Counted from the stretch's first letter, positions 1 to 6,542 are shown. The stretch is 9,665 bases of DNA from Methanosarcinaceae archaeon (GCA_028690255.1 JAQVBP010000045.1:7577-17241), one strand, 5' to 3'. The notes: generated from the letters alone by a model not told the origin. Program-made: numbers and translations.

Positions 1-130
1 TGATTTTGTTTACTGATTTTGTTTACTGATTTTGTTTACTGATTTTGTTTACTGATTTTGTTTACTGATTTTGTTTACTGATTTTGTTTACTGATTTTGT
101 TTACTGATTTTGTTTACTGATTTTGTTTAC
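1..130. repeat. 13-bp tandem repeat, ten perfect copies
   Basis: The unit tgattttgtttac is repeated ten times without a single change. The array starts at the first base of the window, so it may extend further left. It ends at 130, where the next unit would begin but the sequence turns to ttatttaac. There are no spacers between units, so it is a minisatellite and not a CRISPR array. No protein frame is associated with it. Perfect identity suggests recent expansion or continuing homogenisation. Confidence 0.97.
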
Positions 131-145
131 TTATTTAACATAAAA

Positions 146-200
146 GTGAATGTATATTTTCATCTTTTGTGCCTGTTATTCACGGAATATCATATTAGTT
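146..200. repeat. Small dispersed palindromic repeat, copy 1
   Basis: Positions 156-182 match positions 4847-4873 at 24 of 27 bases, in the same orientation, and both are followed by a similar gaata-n-cat sequence. An internal hairpin is present: gttattc (175-181) faces gaatatc (185-191) with one mismatch. The left part also has a tgaa/ttca dyad, as in the second copy. The two copies flank the grpE-dnaK-dnaJ cluster. No coding capacity is seen. It could be a miniature mobile element or a remnant of one. Confidence 0.6.
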
Positions 201-306
201 TTTATCTCAAGCCTCAGAAAATCTCTTTCCTGATAGTTCCTGCTTTGCTTTAAATGATAGGTAGGGACATTTCACACATGTTGTTCAAGGAATCTCATGT
301 TCGGTT

Positions 307-327
307 TTGGACAGCATTTTTGTCCAA
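307..327. promoter_or_regulatory. Inverted repeat upstream of grpE, possible operator
   Basis: Arms ttggaca (307-313) and tgtccaa (321-327) are perfect inverted repeats separated by 7 bases. It lies about 80 bp upstream of the candidate TATA box. No archaeal heat-shock regulator site with this sequence is known to me, so a regulatory role is only inferred from position and symmetry. Confidence 0.3.
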
Positions 328-400
328 TTCCCATTCCAGAAAGCCCTTATTTTCCCTAACAATTCTCTTTCTGTTTCTTTTTTGGAAAAGTAATTGAATA

Positions 401-415
401 CGAAAACTATTTATA
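401..415 (+). promoter_or_regulatory. Candidate BRE/TATA box for grpE
   Basis: An A-rich stretch, cgaaaac (401-407), precedes tatttata (408-415), which fits an archaeal BRE plus TATA box. Initiation about 25 bp downstream would fall near 437-441 and give a leader of roughly 40 nt to the chosen grpE start at 482. This is a prediction from motif and spacing only. Confidence 0.5.
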
Positions 416-469
416 GAATTACAAACAATCACAGCCCAGGACGAGCGTAACCGTAGAAACATTTACATG

Positions 470-476
470 GGGATGA
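470..476 (+). promoter_or_regulatory. grpE: Ribosome binding site deciding the grpE start
   Basis: The sequence ggggatga sits 5 bases before the ATG at 482. The in-frame ATG at 467 has no purine-rich site upstream (gtagaaacatttac), and the ATG at 473 lies inside the site itself. This favours 482 as the start. The match to the 16S rRNA tail is moderate. Confidence 0.5.
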
Positions 477-481
477 CTCAA

Positions 482-1057
482 ATGGAAAACTCCGAAAAAA
501 ATAAAGATGAAGCCTCCTGTAAGGCAGAATCCGGGCAGGGACCTGAAACCTCTGAACTAAGGACCGAAGAGGTCTGCAGGGAAGAGAATGAAAAGCTTAA
601 AGAAAAGCTTATCCGACTGGCTGCGGATTTTGATAATTATAAAAAGCGGTCAATTCGTCAGATGGAAGATTCCCACAAATTCGTGCTTGAAGGAATTCTG
701 GTCGAGTTACTTGAAGTTTCCGATAACTTTGAGCGGGCTCTTAAGTCTGCAAAGAAAAGCGGGGATATGGATTCCGTAATAAACGGAATTGAGCAGCTCT
801 CCAGACAATTCAATTCGATCCTTGAAAAACACGGCCTGGAAAAAATCGAATGTGGGGAGGCCAGTGAATTTGACCCCCATCTGCATGAAGCTGTGCAGTA
901 TGTGGAAACTCGGGAGCTTCCGGACCACACGGTCTTTGAGGTCTACAAACCGGGTTACATCCTTAACTCGAAGGTCATAAGGCCCGCAATGGTCGCTGTT
1001 GCCAGAAACGAAAGTGCTGGCAGCGAAAATGCTGAGAAGAACGATACTGAAGAATAA
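482..1057 (+). CDS. grpE: GrpE, nucleotide exchange factor of DnaK
   Basis: GrpE is a cytosolic homodimer that releases ADP from DnaK and so completes the Hsp70 cycle. The product from 482 is 191 aa, normal for the family; an upstream ATG at 467 would add five residues. Residues 1-35 are charged and probably disordered. Residues about 35-115 are a long helical, coiled-coil-like region with the conserved DNYKKR at 51-56. The C-terminal wing carries FDPHLHEAV (130-138) and the GrpE signature from VYKPGYIL (154-161) to VIRPAMVAV (165-173). The last 18 residues are an acidic tail. It is first in the grpE-dnaK-dnaJ cluster, 140 bp ahead of dnaK. GrpE is a bacterial-type protein present only in those archaea that have DnaK. 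Family identification is firm; only the exact start is uncertain. Confidence 0.97.
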   Translation: MENSEKNKDEASCKAESGQGPETSELRTEEVCREENEKLKEKLIRLAADFDNYKKRSIRQMEDSHKFVLEGILVELLEVSDNFERALKSAKKSGDMDSVINGIEQLSRQFNSILEKHGLEKIECGEASEFDPHLHEAVQYVETRELPDHTVFEVYKPGYILNSKVIRPAMVAVARNESAGSENAEKNDTEE

Positions 1058-1118
1058 AAGTTGTAAAATAGATTATCGGATTCATTTTATCTTACGTTTC
1101 ACGACTCTTTAAATTCAG

Positions 1119-1176
1119 AATCTCTATTTAAATCTCTATTTAAATCTCTATTTAAATCTCTATTTAAATCTCTATT
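1119..1176. repeat. 12-bp tandem repeat carrying TATA-like boxes upstream of dnaK
   Basis: The unit aatctctattta occurs four times perfectly (1119-1166), then once in a form shortened to 10 bases (1167-1176). Every junction creates the 8-bp palindrome ATTTAAAT, at 1126-1133, 1138-1145, 1150-1157 and 1162-1169. Each resembles an archaeal TATA box. The dnaK start at 1198 lies 28-64 bp beyond these boxes, so initiation about 25 bp downstream of any of them would give a short leader or almost none. The array fills the place where the dnaK promoter must lie. Confidence 0.93.
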
Positions 1177-1197
1177 AATCTAATGTGAGGAAATAAT

Positions 1198-3057
1198 ATG
1201 GCAAAAATACTGGGTATTGATCTCGGAACAACTAATTCCTGTGTGGCAGTGATGGAAGGCGGAGAGGCTGTTGTAATCCCGAATGCTGAGGGAAGCAGGA
1301 CCACCCCTTCAATTGTGGGTTATTCTAAAAAAGGAGAAAGGCTTGTAGGACAGGTCGCAAAGAGGCAGACCATCTCGAATCCTGACAATACAGTTTACTC
1401 CATCAAAAGGCACATGGGAGATGCAAACTACAGGGTAACCCTGCACGGAAAAGAATACAGTCCGCAGGAAATTTCCGCAATGATTCTCCAGAAGCTCAGG
1501 GCTGACGCTGAAGCATACCTCGGAGAAGACATCAAACAGGCGGTTATCACAGTTCCGGCCTACTTTAACGATGCCCAGCGGCAGGCCACAAAAGACGCCG
1601 GACAGATTGCGGGCCTCGAAGTCTTAAGGATCATCAACGAACCCACGGCCGCATCCCTTGCCTACGGGCTTGAAAAGGGAGAAGAGGACCAGAAGATCCT
1701 TGTCTACGACCTGGGAGGCGGAACCTTTGACGTATCCGTCCTTGAACTTGGCGGAGGGGTCTTTGAGGTTCTTTCCACAAGCGGAGACACTCACCTTGGA
1801 GGAGACGATTTCGACCAGCGTATTATAGACCACCTGCTTGGCGAGTTTAAAAAGGTCGAAGGGCTTGACCTCTCCAAAGACAAAGCCGTGCTTCAGCGCC
1901 TCAAGGACGCAGCCGAGAAAGCCAAGGTCGAGCTTTCCGGAGTGGCCAGCACTAACGTCAACCTGCCCTTCCTGACCGTTGGTCCTGACGGAGACCCAAA
2001 ACACATGGACATTGATCTTACAAGGGCCCAGTTCCAGAAGATGACCGAAGATCTCCTCGACAAGACTCTGGTCTCCATGCGCCAGGCTCTCAGTGACTCC
2101 AAGCTTTCCCCCAAAGACATCGACAAGGTAATTCTGATCGGCGGGTCAACAAGAATGCCCGCAGTCGTGGATCTTGTGGAGAGCTTCATCGGGAAGAAAC
2201 CCTACAAGAACATCAATCCTGACGAGGCCGTTGCCGTCGGGGCAGCCATCCAGGCCGGAGTGCTCGGAGGAGAGGTAAAAGACGTCCTCCTGCTTGACGT
2301 GAGCCCTCTGACTCTCGGAATCGAAACCCTTGGCGGGATCTCCACTCCGCTTATCGAGAGGAATACCACCATTCCGACCAAGAAAAGCCAGATTTTCTCA
2401 ACTGCTGCAGACAGCCAGCCTTCCGTGGAAATCCACGTGCTTCAGGGCGAGCGAGGAATCGCTTCCGAAAACAAGACCCTCGGCCGCTTCATCCTGGACG
2501 GCATACCCCCTGCCCCGAGAGGAATCCCTCAGATCGAGGTCACCTTTGATATTGACGCGAACGGGATTCTGCACGTAAATGCCAAGGACCTCGGAACCGG
2601 CAAGGAACAGTCCATCTCCATCAAGAAGCCTGGCGGACTCTCGGATGAAGAGATCGAGAGCATGATCAAAGACGCCGAACTCCACGCTGAAGAGGATAAG
2701 AAGCGCAAGGAAGAGGTCGAGACCCGAAACAACGCCGAAAGCCTCGTCAATGCTGCAGAAAAGACCCTGAAGGAAGCTGAGGAAGTCGCAACGGAAGAGC
2801 AGAAGTCCAAGATAAATGCCGCAGTCGAGGACCTGAAAAAGGCTCTTGAAGGCGAGGACCTCGAGGAAATCAAGTCCAAAACCGAAGCTCTCCAGAACGC
2901 CGTCTATGAGGTCTCCACTGTTATGTACCAGAAAGCTCAGGAGGCAGCAGCCGCAGCCCAGCAGGCAGCCGGAGAAGGTGCACCGGATGCGAAAGGCCCT
3001 GAAGATACGGTCGTTGACGCGGACTATGAAGTCGTCGATGACGAGAAGAAAGCCTGA
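1198..3057 (+). CDS. dnaK: DnaK, Hsp70 molecular chaperone
   Basis: DnaK is a cytosolic ATP-driven chaperone that binds exposed hydrophobic segments of unfolded proteins. The 619-aa product is full length. The nucleotide-binding domain (1 to about 360) shows the phosphate-1 loop IDLGTTNS (7-14), the catalytic-type lysine K70, VPAYFNDAQRQA (119-130), INEPTAA (146-152), DLGGGTFDVS (171-180) and IGGSTRMP (314-321). The hydrophobic interdomain linker VLLLDV is at 363-368. The substrate-binding domain follows, then a helical lid and an Ala/Gln-rich tail ending in the classic DADYEVVDDE. The N-terminal lobe, between K70 and about residue 90, lacks the roughly 24-residue insertion found in proteobacterial DnaK, so it is of the Gram-positive type; this fits the accepted view that archaeal dnaK was acquired from bacteria. 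The start is supported by gtgagg (1185-1190), 7 bases before the ATG. Confidence 0.99.
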   Translation: MAKILGIDLGTTNSCVAVMEGGEAVVIPNAEGSRTTPSIVGYSKKGERLVGQVAKRQTISNPDNTVYSIKRHMGDANYRVTLHGKEYSPQEISAMILQKLRADAEAYLGEDIKQAVITVPAYFNDAQRQATKDAGQIAGLEVLRIINEPTAASLAYGLEKGEEDQKILVYDLGGGTFDVSVLELGGGVFEVLSTSGDTHLGGDDFDQRIIDHLLGEFKKVEGLDLSKDKAVLQRLKDAAEKAKVELSGVASTNVNLPFLTVGPDGDPKHMDIDLTRAQFQKMTEDLLDKTLVSMRQALSDSKLSPKDIDKVILIGGSTRMPAVVDLVESFIGKKPYKNINPDEAVAVGAAIQAGVLGGEVKDVLLLDVSPLTLGIETLGGISTPLIERNTTIPTKKSQIFSTAADSQPSVEIHVLQGERGIASENKTLGRFILDGIPPAPRGIPQIEVTFDIDANGILHVNAKDLGTGKEQSISIKKPGGLSDEEIESMIKDAELHAEEDKKRKEEVETRNNAESLVNAAEKTLKEAEEVATEEQKSKINAAVEDLKKALEGEDLEEIKSKTEALQNAVYEVSTVMYQKAQEAAAAAQQAAGEGAPDAKGPEDTVVDADYEVVDDEKKA

Positions 3058-3058
3058 A

Positions 3059-3071
3059 CCGGAAAATCCGG
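3059..3071 (+). other. Short hairpin just after the dnaK stop
   Basis: ccgga (3059-3063) and tccgg (3067-3071) form a 5-bp stem with an aaa loop, two bases after the dnaK stop. No T-run follows directly, so it is a weak candidate for an mRNA 3'-end structure and not a clear terminator. Confidence 0.35.
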
Positions 3072-3083
3072 CTCATCTAAATT

Positions 3084-3093
3084 AAAATATATT
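3084..3093 (+). promoter_or_regulatory. Candidate TATA box for dnaJ
   Basis: aaaatatatt lies 58 bp before the dnaJ ATG. Initiation about 25 bp downstream would give a leader of about 30-40 nt. This suggests dnaJ can be transcribed on its own, although read-through from dnaK is not excluded. Confidence 0.4.
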
Positions 3094-3150
3094 AATTGTG
3101 AGGCCTTTCCGGCACTCACTATCTTTTTTTAAACTAAGCGGGTAATCCTG

Positions 3151-4323
3151 ATGGCAAATAAACGTGATTACTATGAAATTCTCGGGGTCTCAAAGGACAC
3201 CTCGGCCGACGAGATCAAGAAAAAATACCGGAAACTTGCCCTGAAATACCACCCGGACAGGAGCGATGAACCGGGGGCAGAGGAAAAGTTCAAGGAAATT
3301 TCCGAGGCCTATGCTGTTCTTTCCGATTCTGATAAAAGGGCTCAGTATGACCGCTTCGGACATGCCGGAATTGACGGCCAGTACTCGGCCGAGGACATCT
3401 TCCGGAATGCGGATTTCGGAGGGTTCGGGGATATCTTTGATATGTTCTTCGGAGGCGGAGGCAGAGGTCACAGGAGTCGAGGGCCCAGGCGAGGATCTGA
3501 CCTTCAGTATGAGCTCTCCATTACCTTTGAAGAGGCGGCTTTCGGAGTACGGAAGGACCTCGACATTCCGAGGACTGAAAACTGTTCTTCCTGTAAGGGA
3601 AGCGGGGCCAAGGAAGGCACGAGACCGAAAAGCTGCCCGACCTGCGGAGGCACGGGCCAGGTCAGAACCACCAGGACGACCTTCGGTATGCAGTTCGTAA
3701 GTACCACCCCCTGTTCAAGCTGTCACGGCAGGGGCCAGATTATCGAGTATCCCTGTCCTGTCTGCGGGGGGGCAGGAAGAGTAAGGAATACTCGAAGAAT
3801 CAGCGTCAGCGTCCCGGCAGGAGCAGATTCGGGCATGACTCTCAGACTCACCGGGGAAGGAGAAGCAGGTGAACCCGGAGCTCCGGCCGGAGATCTTTAT
3901 GTCCTGCTCCGCGTGATGGAGCACAGGCATTTCAAGCGGGTGGACTATGATGTCATATCCGAACTTCCGATAAACTTCCCACAGGCCGCGCTCGGAGCTG
4001 ATATCCTTGTAGAAACCCTTCACGGAAAGGTAAAAATGAATATTCCGGCAGGGACTCAGACCCATTCCGTCTTTCGGCTAAAGGGAAAAGGTATCCAGCA
4101 CCTGCAGGGGCACGGAAAAGGGGATCACCTTGTAAGGGTTATTCTCAAAACTCCCTCGAAACTGACGAAGGAACAGAAAGAGCTGCTCGAAGAGTTTGAG
4201 GAACTGGGCGAAGGAAAAAAGAAAAAAGAAGAGAAGGCTAAAACCGGGGACGCTGATAGTACAAAAGGAGAGAAAGCCAAAAAAGGGTTTTTTGATAAAA
4301 TGAAGGATGTCCTTGAAGGTTGA
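3151..4323 (+). CDS. dnaJ: DnaJ, Hsp40 co-chaperone
   Basis: DnaJ binds unfolded clients, hands them to DnaK and stimulates its ATPase. The 390-aa product has the full type I (class A) layout. The J domain (about 5-70) contains the essential HPD at 34-36 and ends in YDRFGHAG. A Gly/Phe-rich region follows to about 115. The zinc-binding domain carries all four CxxCxGxG repeats: CSSCKGSG (145-152), CPTCGGTG (162-169), CSSCHGRG (188-195) and CPVCGGAG (202-209). The C-terminal client-binding domains follow, then a Lys/Glu-rich linker (about 353-378) and the terminal GFFDKMKDVLEG. No zinc ligand is missing, so it should be fully functional. gggtaatcc (3140-3148) upstream resembles the end of the Shine-Dalgarno consensus. 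It lies 93 bp after dnaK. Confidence 0.99.
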   Translation: MANKRDYYEILGVSKDTSADEIKKKYRKLALKYHPDRSDEPGAEEKFKEISEAYAVLSDSDKRAQYDRFGHAGIDGQYSAEDIFRNADFGGFGDIFDMFFGGGGRGHRSRGPRRGSDLQYELSITFEEAAFGVRKDLDIPRTENCSSCKGSGAKEGTRPKSCPTCGGTGQVRTTRTTFGMQFVSTTPCSSCHGRGQIIEYPCPVCGGAGRVRNTRRISVSVPAGADSGMTLRLTGEGEAGEPGAPAGDLYVLLRVMEHRHFKRVDYDVISELPINFPQAALGADILVETLHGKVKMNIPAGTQTHSVFRLKGKGIQHLQGHGKGDHLVRVILKTPSKLTKEQKELLEEFEELGEGKKKKEEKAKTGDADSTKGEKAKKGFFDKMKDVLEG

Positions 4324-4343
4324 ATCCTTCCTCCTTCATTTTA
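4296..4343 (+). terminator. Long hairpin spanning the dnaJ stop codon
   Basis: The 12-bp arm taaaatgaagga (4296-4307) is perfectly complementary to tccttcatttta (4332-4343). Inside the 24-nt loop a second stem pairs gaagg (4315-4319) with ccttc (4326-4330). The dnaJ stop codon (4321-4323) sits in the innermost loop. No long T-run follows at once; the nearest are T4 and T5 runs up to about 4370. It probably marks or protects the dnaJ mRNA 3' end. Confidence 0.55.
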
Positions 4344-4386
4344 CCGGATTTTCTGATTATACAGTTTTTCAGAACATCTTATAAGG

Positions 4387-4406
4387 GTGCACCTATGCAC
4401 TTTTTT
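4387..4406 (+). terminator. Mini hairpin followed by six T
   Basis: gtgca (4387-4391) and tgcac (4396-4400) make a 5-bp stem with a ccta loop, followed directly by TTTTTT (4401-4406). It lies 64 bp after the dnaJ stop. The T-run is the more meaningful part, since archaeal RNA polymerase tends to stop at such runs. It may back up the longer hairpin at the dnaJ end. Confidence 0.45.
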
Positions 4407-4439
4407 ATTGAAGATGTGCGCAGATATATGCGTATCAAC

Positions 4440-4780
4440 CACTCATGGTGACGGCTCCCGCCATCAAAATGGCAGGCATCCAGGGAATTTCAACCCACGT
4501 CATACCGCCCTATGGCGATTTAGTCTTGTCTCGCCAACAACGTTTCAAGTTTTACGTATAGGACTTTCCGATACAACCTCTTACTTGAAATTCAGAGCAA
4601 AGTCTGATTGGCCTACTTGAGCCTATTATGCTTCCGGTAGCAAAAATCAGACTATTATAATAGGGTGTGTATATTTAAAATCTTTATTATTGGATGGTAT
4701 TTTGGGAAGTCTACGGCTGTATCCCACCATTGAAATGGCGGGGATTAGCCTGTATTTGACCTAAAACAATGGGACTTCCT
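4440..4780. mobile_element. Degenerate palindrome-flanked element, IS200/IS605-like remnant (tentative)
   Basis: Two similar imperfect hairpins stand about 260 bp apart in the same orientation. The first is gccat-caaa-atggc (4460-4473) inside 4457-4476. The second is ccat-tgaa-atgg (4727-4738), extended by ccc/ggg to 4722-4743. Both are preceded by acggct (4451-4456 and 4713-4718). Subterminal hairpins in direct orientation are typical of IS200/IS605 ends, unlike the inverted ends of ordinary insertion sequences. The interior has more palindromes: ggcga/tcgcc (4514-4535) and a perfect 9-bp pair agtctgatt/aatcagact (4601-4653). On the reverse strand, the sequence from 4476 down to about 4447 resembles a TnpB-element right end. 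No TnpA or TnpB frame survives. It could instead be a non-autonomous relative or simply a structured intergenic repeat. Confidence 0.4.
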
Positions 4781-4835
4781 GTTTATCCCATGTAAGTCAC
4801 AGGGCATGTATTTTCGTCTATATTTTGGCATGAAT

Positions 4836-4890
4836 GTGAAATGTGTAATTTCATTTTTTGTGCCCGTTATTCAAAAGAATAACATGTACG
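4836..4890. repeat. Small dispersed palindromic repeat, copy 2
   Basis: Positions 4847-4873 match 156-182 at 24 of 27 bases. Two dyads are visible: tgaaat/atttca (4837-4853) and a perfect 7-bp hairpin gttattc (4866-4872) with gaataac (4877-4883) around an aaaa loop. The corresponding hairpin in copy 1 has one mismatch. A T-rich stretch follows. It lies in the same orientation as copy 1, on the far side of the chaperone genes. Confidence 0.6.
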
Positions 4891-4970
4891 TTTTTTTAGA
4901 TGATATATTTTTAAAAATAGTTATGGATTCCTCAACTATAACAAATCATAGTTACAGTTTGGAGATTATG

Positions 4971-5065
4971 GCATAAATAATAGCATAAGCTTTATGTTAA
5001 TCAGGTCCGTTTATGCCCACAATGGGAAGACCCCTTCCTCGAAGCTGAAGGAGGCGAAGAAGGGT
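4971..5065. other. Run of consecutive hairpins upstream of trkA
   Basis: Three structures follow each other. gcataaa (4971-4977) pairs with tttatgc (5010-5016) around an inner stem cataa/ttatg (4984-4996). ccca/tggg forms 5016-5026. Then a bulged stem pairs acccc-ttcctc (5030-5040) with gag, gaag and gggt (5051-5065). The predicted trkA promoter lies downstream, so this is unlikely to be the trkA leader. A mobile-element end or a small RNA are both possible. Confidence 0.35.
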
Positions 5066-5104
5066 ATTTAACGTCCCAATTATCGGGGTGTTTCCAAAGA
5101 ATAC

Positions 5105-5113
5105 TTAAATATA
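5105..5113 (+). promoter_or_regulatory. Candidate TATA box for trkA
   Basis: ttaaatata lies 43 bp upstream of the trkA ATG, giving a predicted leader of about 20-25 nt. That leader includes the Shine-Dalgarno-like gaaggaatc at 5146-5154. Confidence 0.5.
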
Positions 5114-5156
5114 CAAATTAATCTATCAGCAAACAGTCCTCTTTCGAAGGAATCTT

Positions 5157-6506
5157 ATGAAAGCGGTAATAATAGGAGCAGGTGAAGTCGGTTATCATAT
5201 TGCAAAGGCTCTTTCTCTGACACACGATGTAATTGTCATTGAAAAAGATGAAGAGGCTTTGAAAAGAGCAGACGAACTGGATGTCCAGGTTTTGGAGGGA
5301 AATGGCGCAAATGCCGACGTTCTTTCTAACGTTCTTCAGGATACCGATCTTCTGGTTGCTGTCACGGGTATTGATGAGGTAAATATTGTAGCCTGTATGA
5401 CAGCCAAGCTTATTATAAAGTCCTTGCCCAGGGAAAAGGAAACAAAAACCATAGCAAGGGTCAGCAATCCTGATTATATAAACGTGCCCGTAACTTCAAG
5501 AGCCCAGGTGGGGGTCGATCTCATGATCTGTCCGGAACTGGCGCTTGCATCCGAAGTGGCCGAGTTGCTCTCAAGTCCTTCGGCAATTGATGTGGAAATG
5601 TTTGCCGAGGGCAAGGTCCAGATGATGGAGTTTGCAATCAGCCCTGAAAATGAGCTTGTGGGAAAAAAAATACAGGATTTCCGGCTTTCAGACTGCTGTA
5701 TTGTGAGTGCAGTTTTCAGAGAAGGAGAAATCATCATTCCCTGCGGGGATGATATCATCATGGCCAATGACCATATGGTAATCATAGGAAAACCCGCCGC
5801 TATGGAGAACCTCAACAACTTTTTCGGCGGACACCAGGGGCCACGCAGGAACCGGATTCTACTCATTGGCTGCGGGATAGTGGGTTTTTTCCTTGCTAAA
5901 CTGATTGATAAAGATGAAAACTCGGACCTCAAAATCATCGAATACCGGAAAAGTCGCTGCATTGAGGTTGCGGAAATGCTGGAAAATGCCCTCGTACTCA
6001 ATGGGGACGGCACGGATGTAAGCCTTCTCAAAGAGGAGAGTATTGAGGACATGGACGTCGTTGTTGCGGTTACGGATAGTGACGAGAAAAATCTTCTCTG
6101 CTCCCTTCTGGCAAAGCAACTGGGGGCAAAAAAGGTGATTGCCAGAGCTGATCGTTCGGATTATGTCCCCCTTTTTGAAATGGTGGGTATCGACATCGCG
6201 GTAAGTCCCAGAGAGGCAACCGTAAACGAGGTTCTCAAGCTTACCATGGGTCGGGGCATACAGGCTCTTACCAGCATCGAAGGGGAGAAAGCGGAGATCA
6301 TCGAGTATACGGCCTCCGTAAAATCGAAAATTGTGGGAAAAACCCTCAGCAAGGTAAAATTCCCAAAAGGTGCAATTGTCACCATGGTGGTGCAGAAAAA
6401 CGATATCATTATCCCCAGAGGAGATTCCATAATCCGGGAAGGGGATAGGGTAATTATCTTTGCGCTATCCTCCACGGTCCCATTAGTGGAAAAATTTTTT
6501 AGATGA
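5157..6506 (+). CDS. trkA: TrkA, NAD-binding regulatory subunit of the Trk K+ uptake system
   Basis: TrkA is a peripheral cytosolic protein that binds NAD(H) or ATP and gates the TrkH channel. The 449-aa product has the full duplicated RCK layout. The first Rossmann fold begins at residue 1 with GAGEVG (7-12) and an acidic residue, E29, after strand 2. The first RCK_C (TrkA_C) domain covers about 141-225. The second Rossmann fold starts near 232 with GCGIVG (238-243) and E262. The second RCK_C domain is about 370-449. Both glycine-rich loops are intact. The ATG at 5157 is supported by gaagga six bases upstream. Its pore partner trkH follows 137 bp downstream on the same strand. trkA downstream of dnaJ is the order described at the M. 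mazei dnaK locus. No obvious terminator lies between trkA and trkH apart from the G-rich repeat. Confidence 0.97.
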   Translation: MKAVIIGAGEVGYHIAKALSLTHDVIVIEKDEEALKRADELDVQVLEGNGANADVLSNVLQDTDLLVAVTGIDEVNIVACMTAKLIIKSLPREKETKTIARVSNPDYINVPVTSRAQVGVDLMICPELALASEVAELLSSPSAIDVEMFAEGKVQMMEFAISPENELVGKKIQDFRLSDCCIVSAVFREGEIIIPCGDDIIMANDHMVIIGKPAAMENLNNFFGGHQGPRRNRILLIGCGIVGFFLAKLIDKDENSDLKIIEYRKSRCIEVAEMLENALVLNGDGTDVSLLKEESIEDMDVVVAVTDSDEKNLLCSLLAKQLGAKKVIARADRSDYVPLFEMVGIDIAVSPREATVNEVLKLTMGRGIQALTSIEGEKAEIIEYTASVKSKIVGKTLSKVKFPKGAIVTMVVQKNDIIIPRGDSIIREGDRVIIFALSSTVPLVEKFFR

Positions 6507-6542
6507 TGCCTGATGAATGAACTCCCCTTCTCTGCTTTCTTC

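Larger units (their letters stand above)
131..466. other. Non-coding spacer upstream of grpE
   Basis: This 336-bp AT-rich stretch has no credible gene. It holds a palindromic dispersed repeat (about 146-200), a 7-bp inverted repeat at 307-327, and a TATA-like box at 408-415. Nothing recognisable was found between about 205 and 300. Confidence 0.6.
4324..5156. other. 833-bp spacer between dnaJ and trkA, no credible gene
   Basis: No frame here has a plausible start, ribosome binding site and recognisable product. The stretch contains terminator-like hairpins (to 4406), a degenerate palindrome-flanked element (about 4440-4780), a small dispersed repeat (4836-4890), a run of hairpins (4971-5065) and the trkA promoter. 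The classical M. mazei locus was described with a small open frame between dnaJ and trkA; I cannot support one here. Confidence 0.6.

Noticed and set aside
1..130. Possible CRISPR array (also considered at 9541-9630)
   Set aside because: Units are contiguous with no unique spacers, and no cas genes are present.
334..341. TTCCAGAA resembling a eukaryotic heat-shock element
   Set aside because: A single nTTCnnGAAn unit occurs often by chance, and archaea have no HSF protein.
467..481. Earlier grpE start adding MGMTQ
   Set aside because: There is no ribosome binding site before 467, whereas 482 has ggggatga at good spacing; the choice is not certain.
4387..4620. 77-aa frame starting at GTG after dnaJ
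   Set aside because: The GTG lies inside a hairpin with a T-run, has no ribosome binding site, and the product looks like no protein family; the DNA is better explained as palindromic repeat sequence.
4971..5156. Riboswitch upstream of trkA, such as the c-di-AMP type linked to K+ genes in bacteria
   Set aside because: No recognisable conserved core was seen, and the predicted promoter lies downstream of the structured region.
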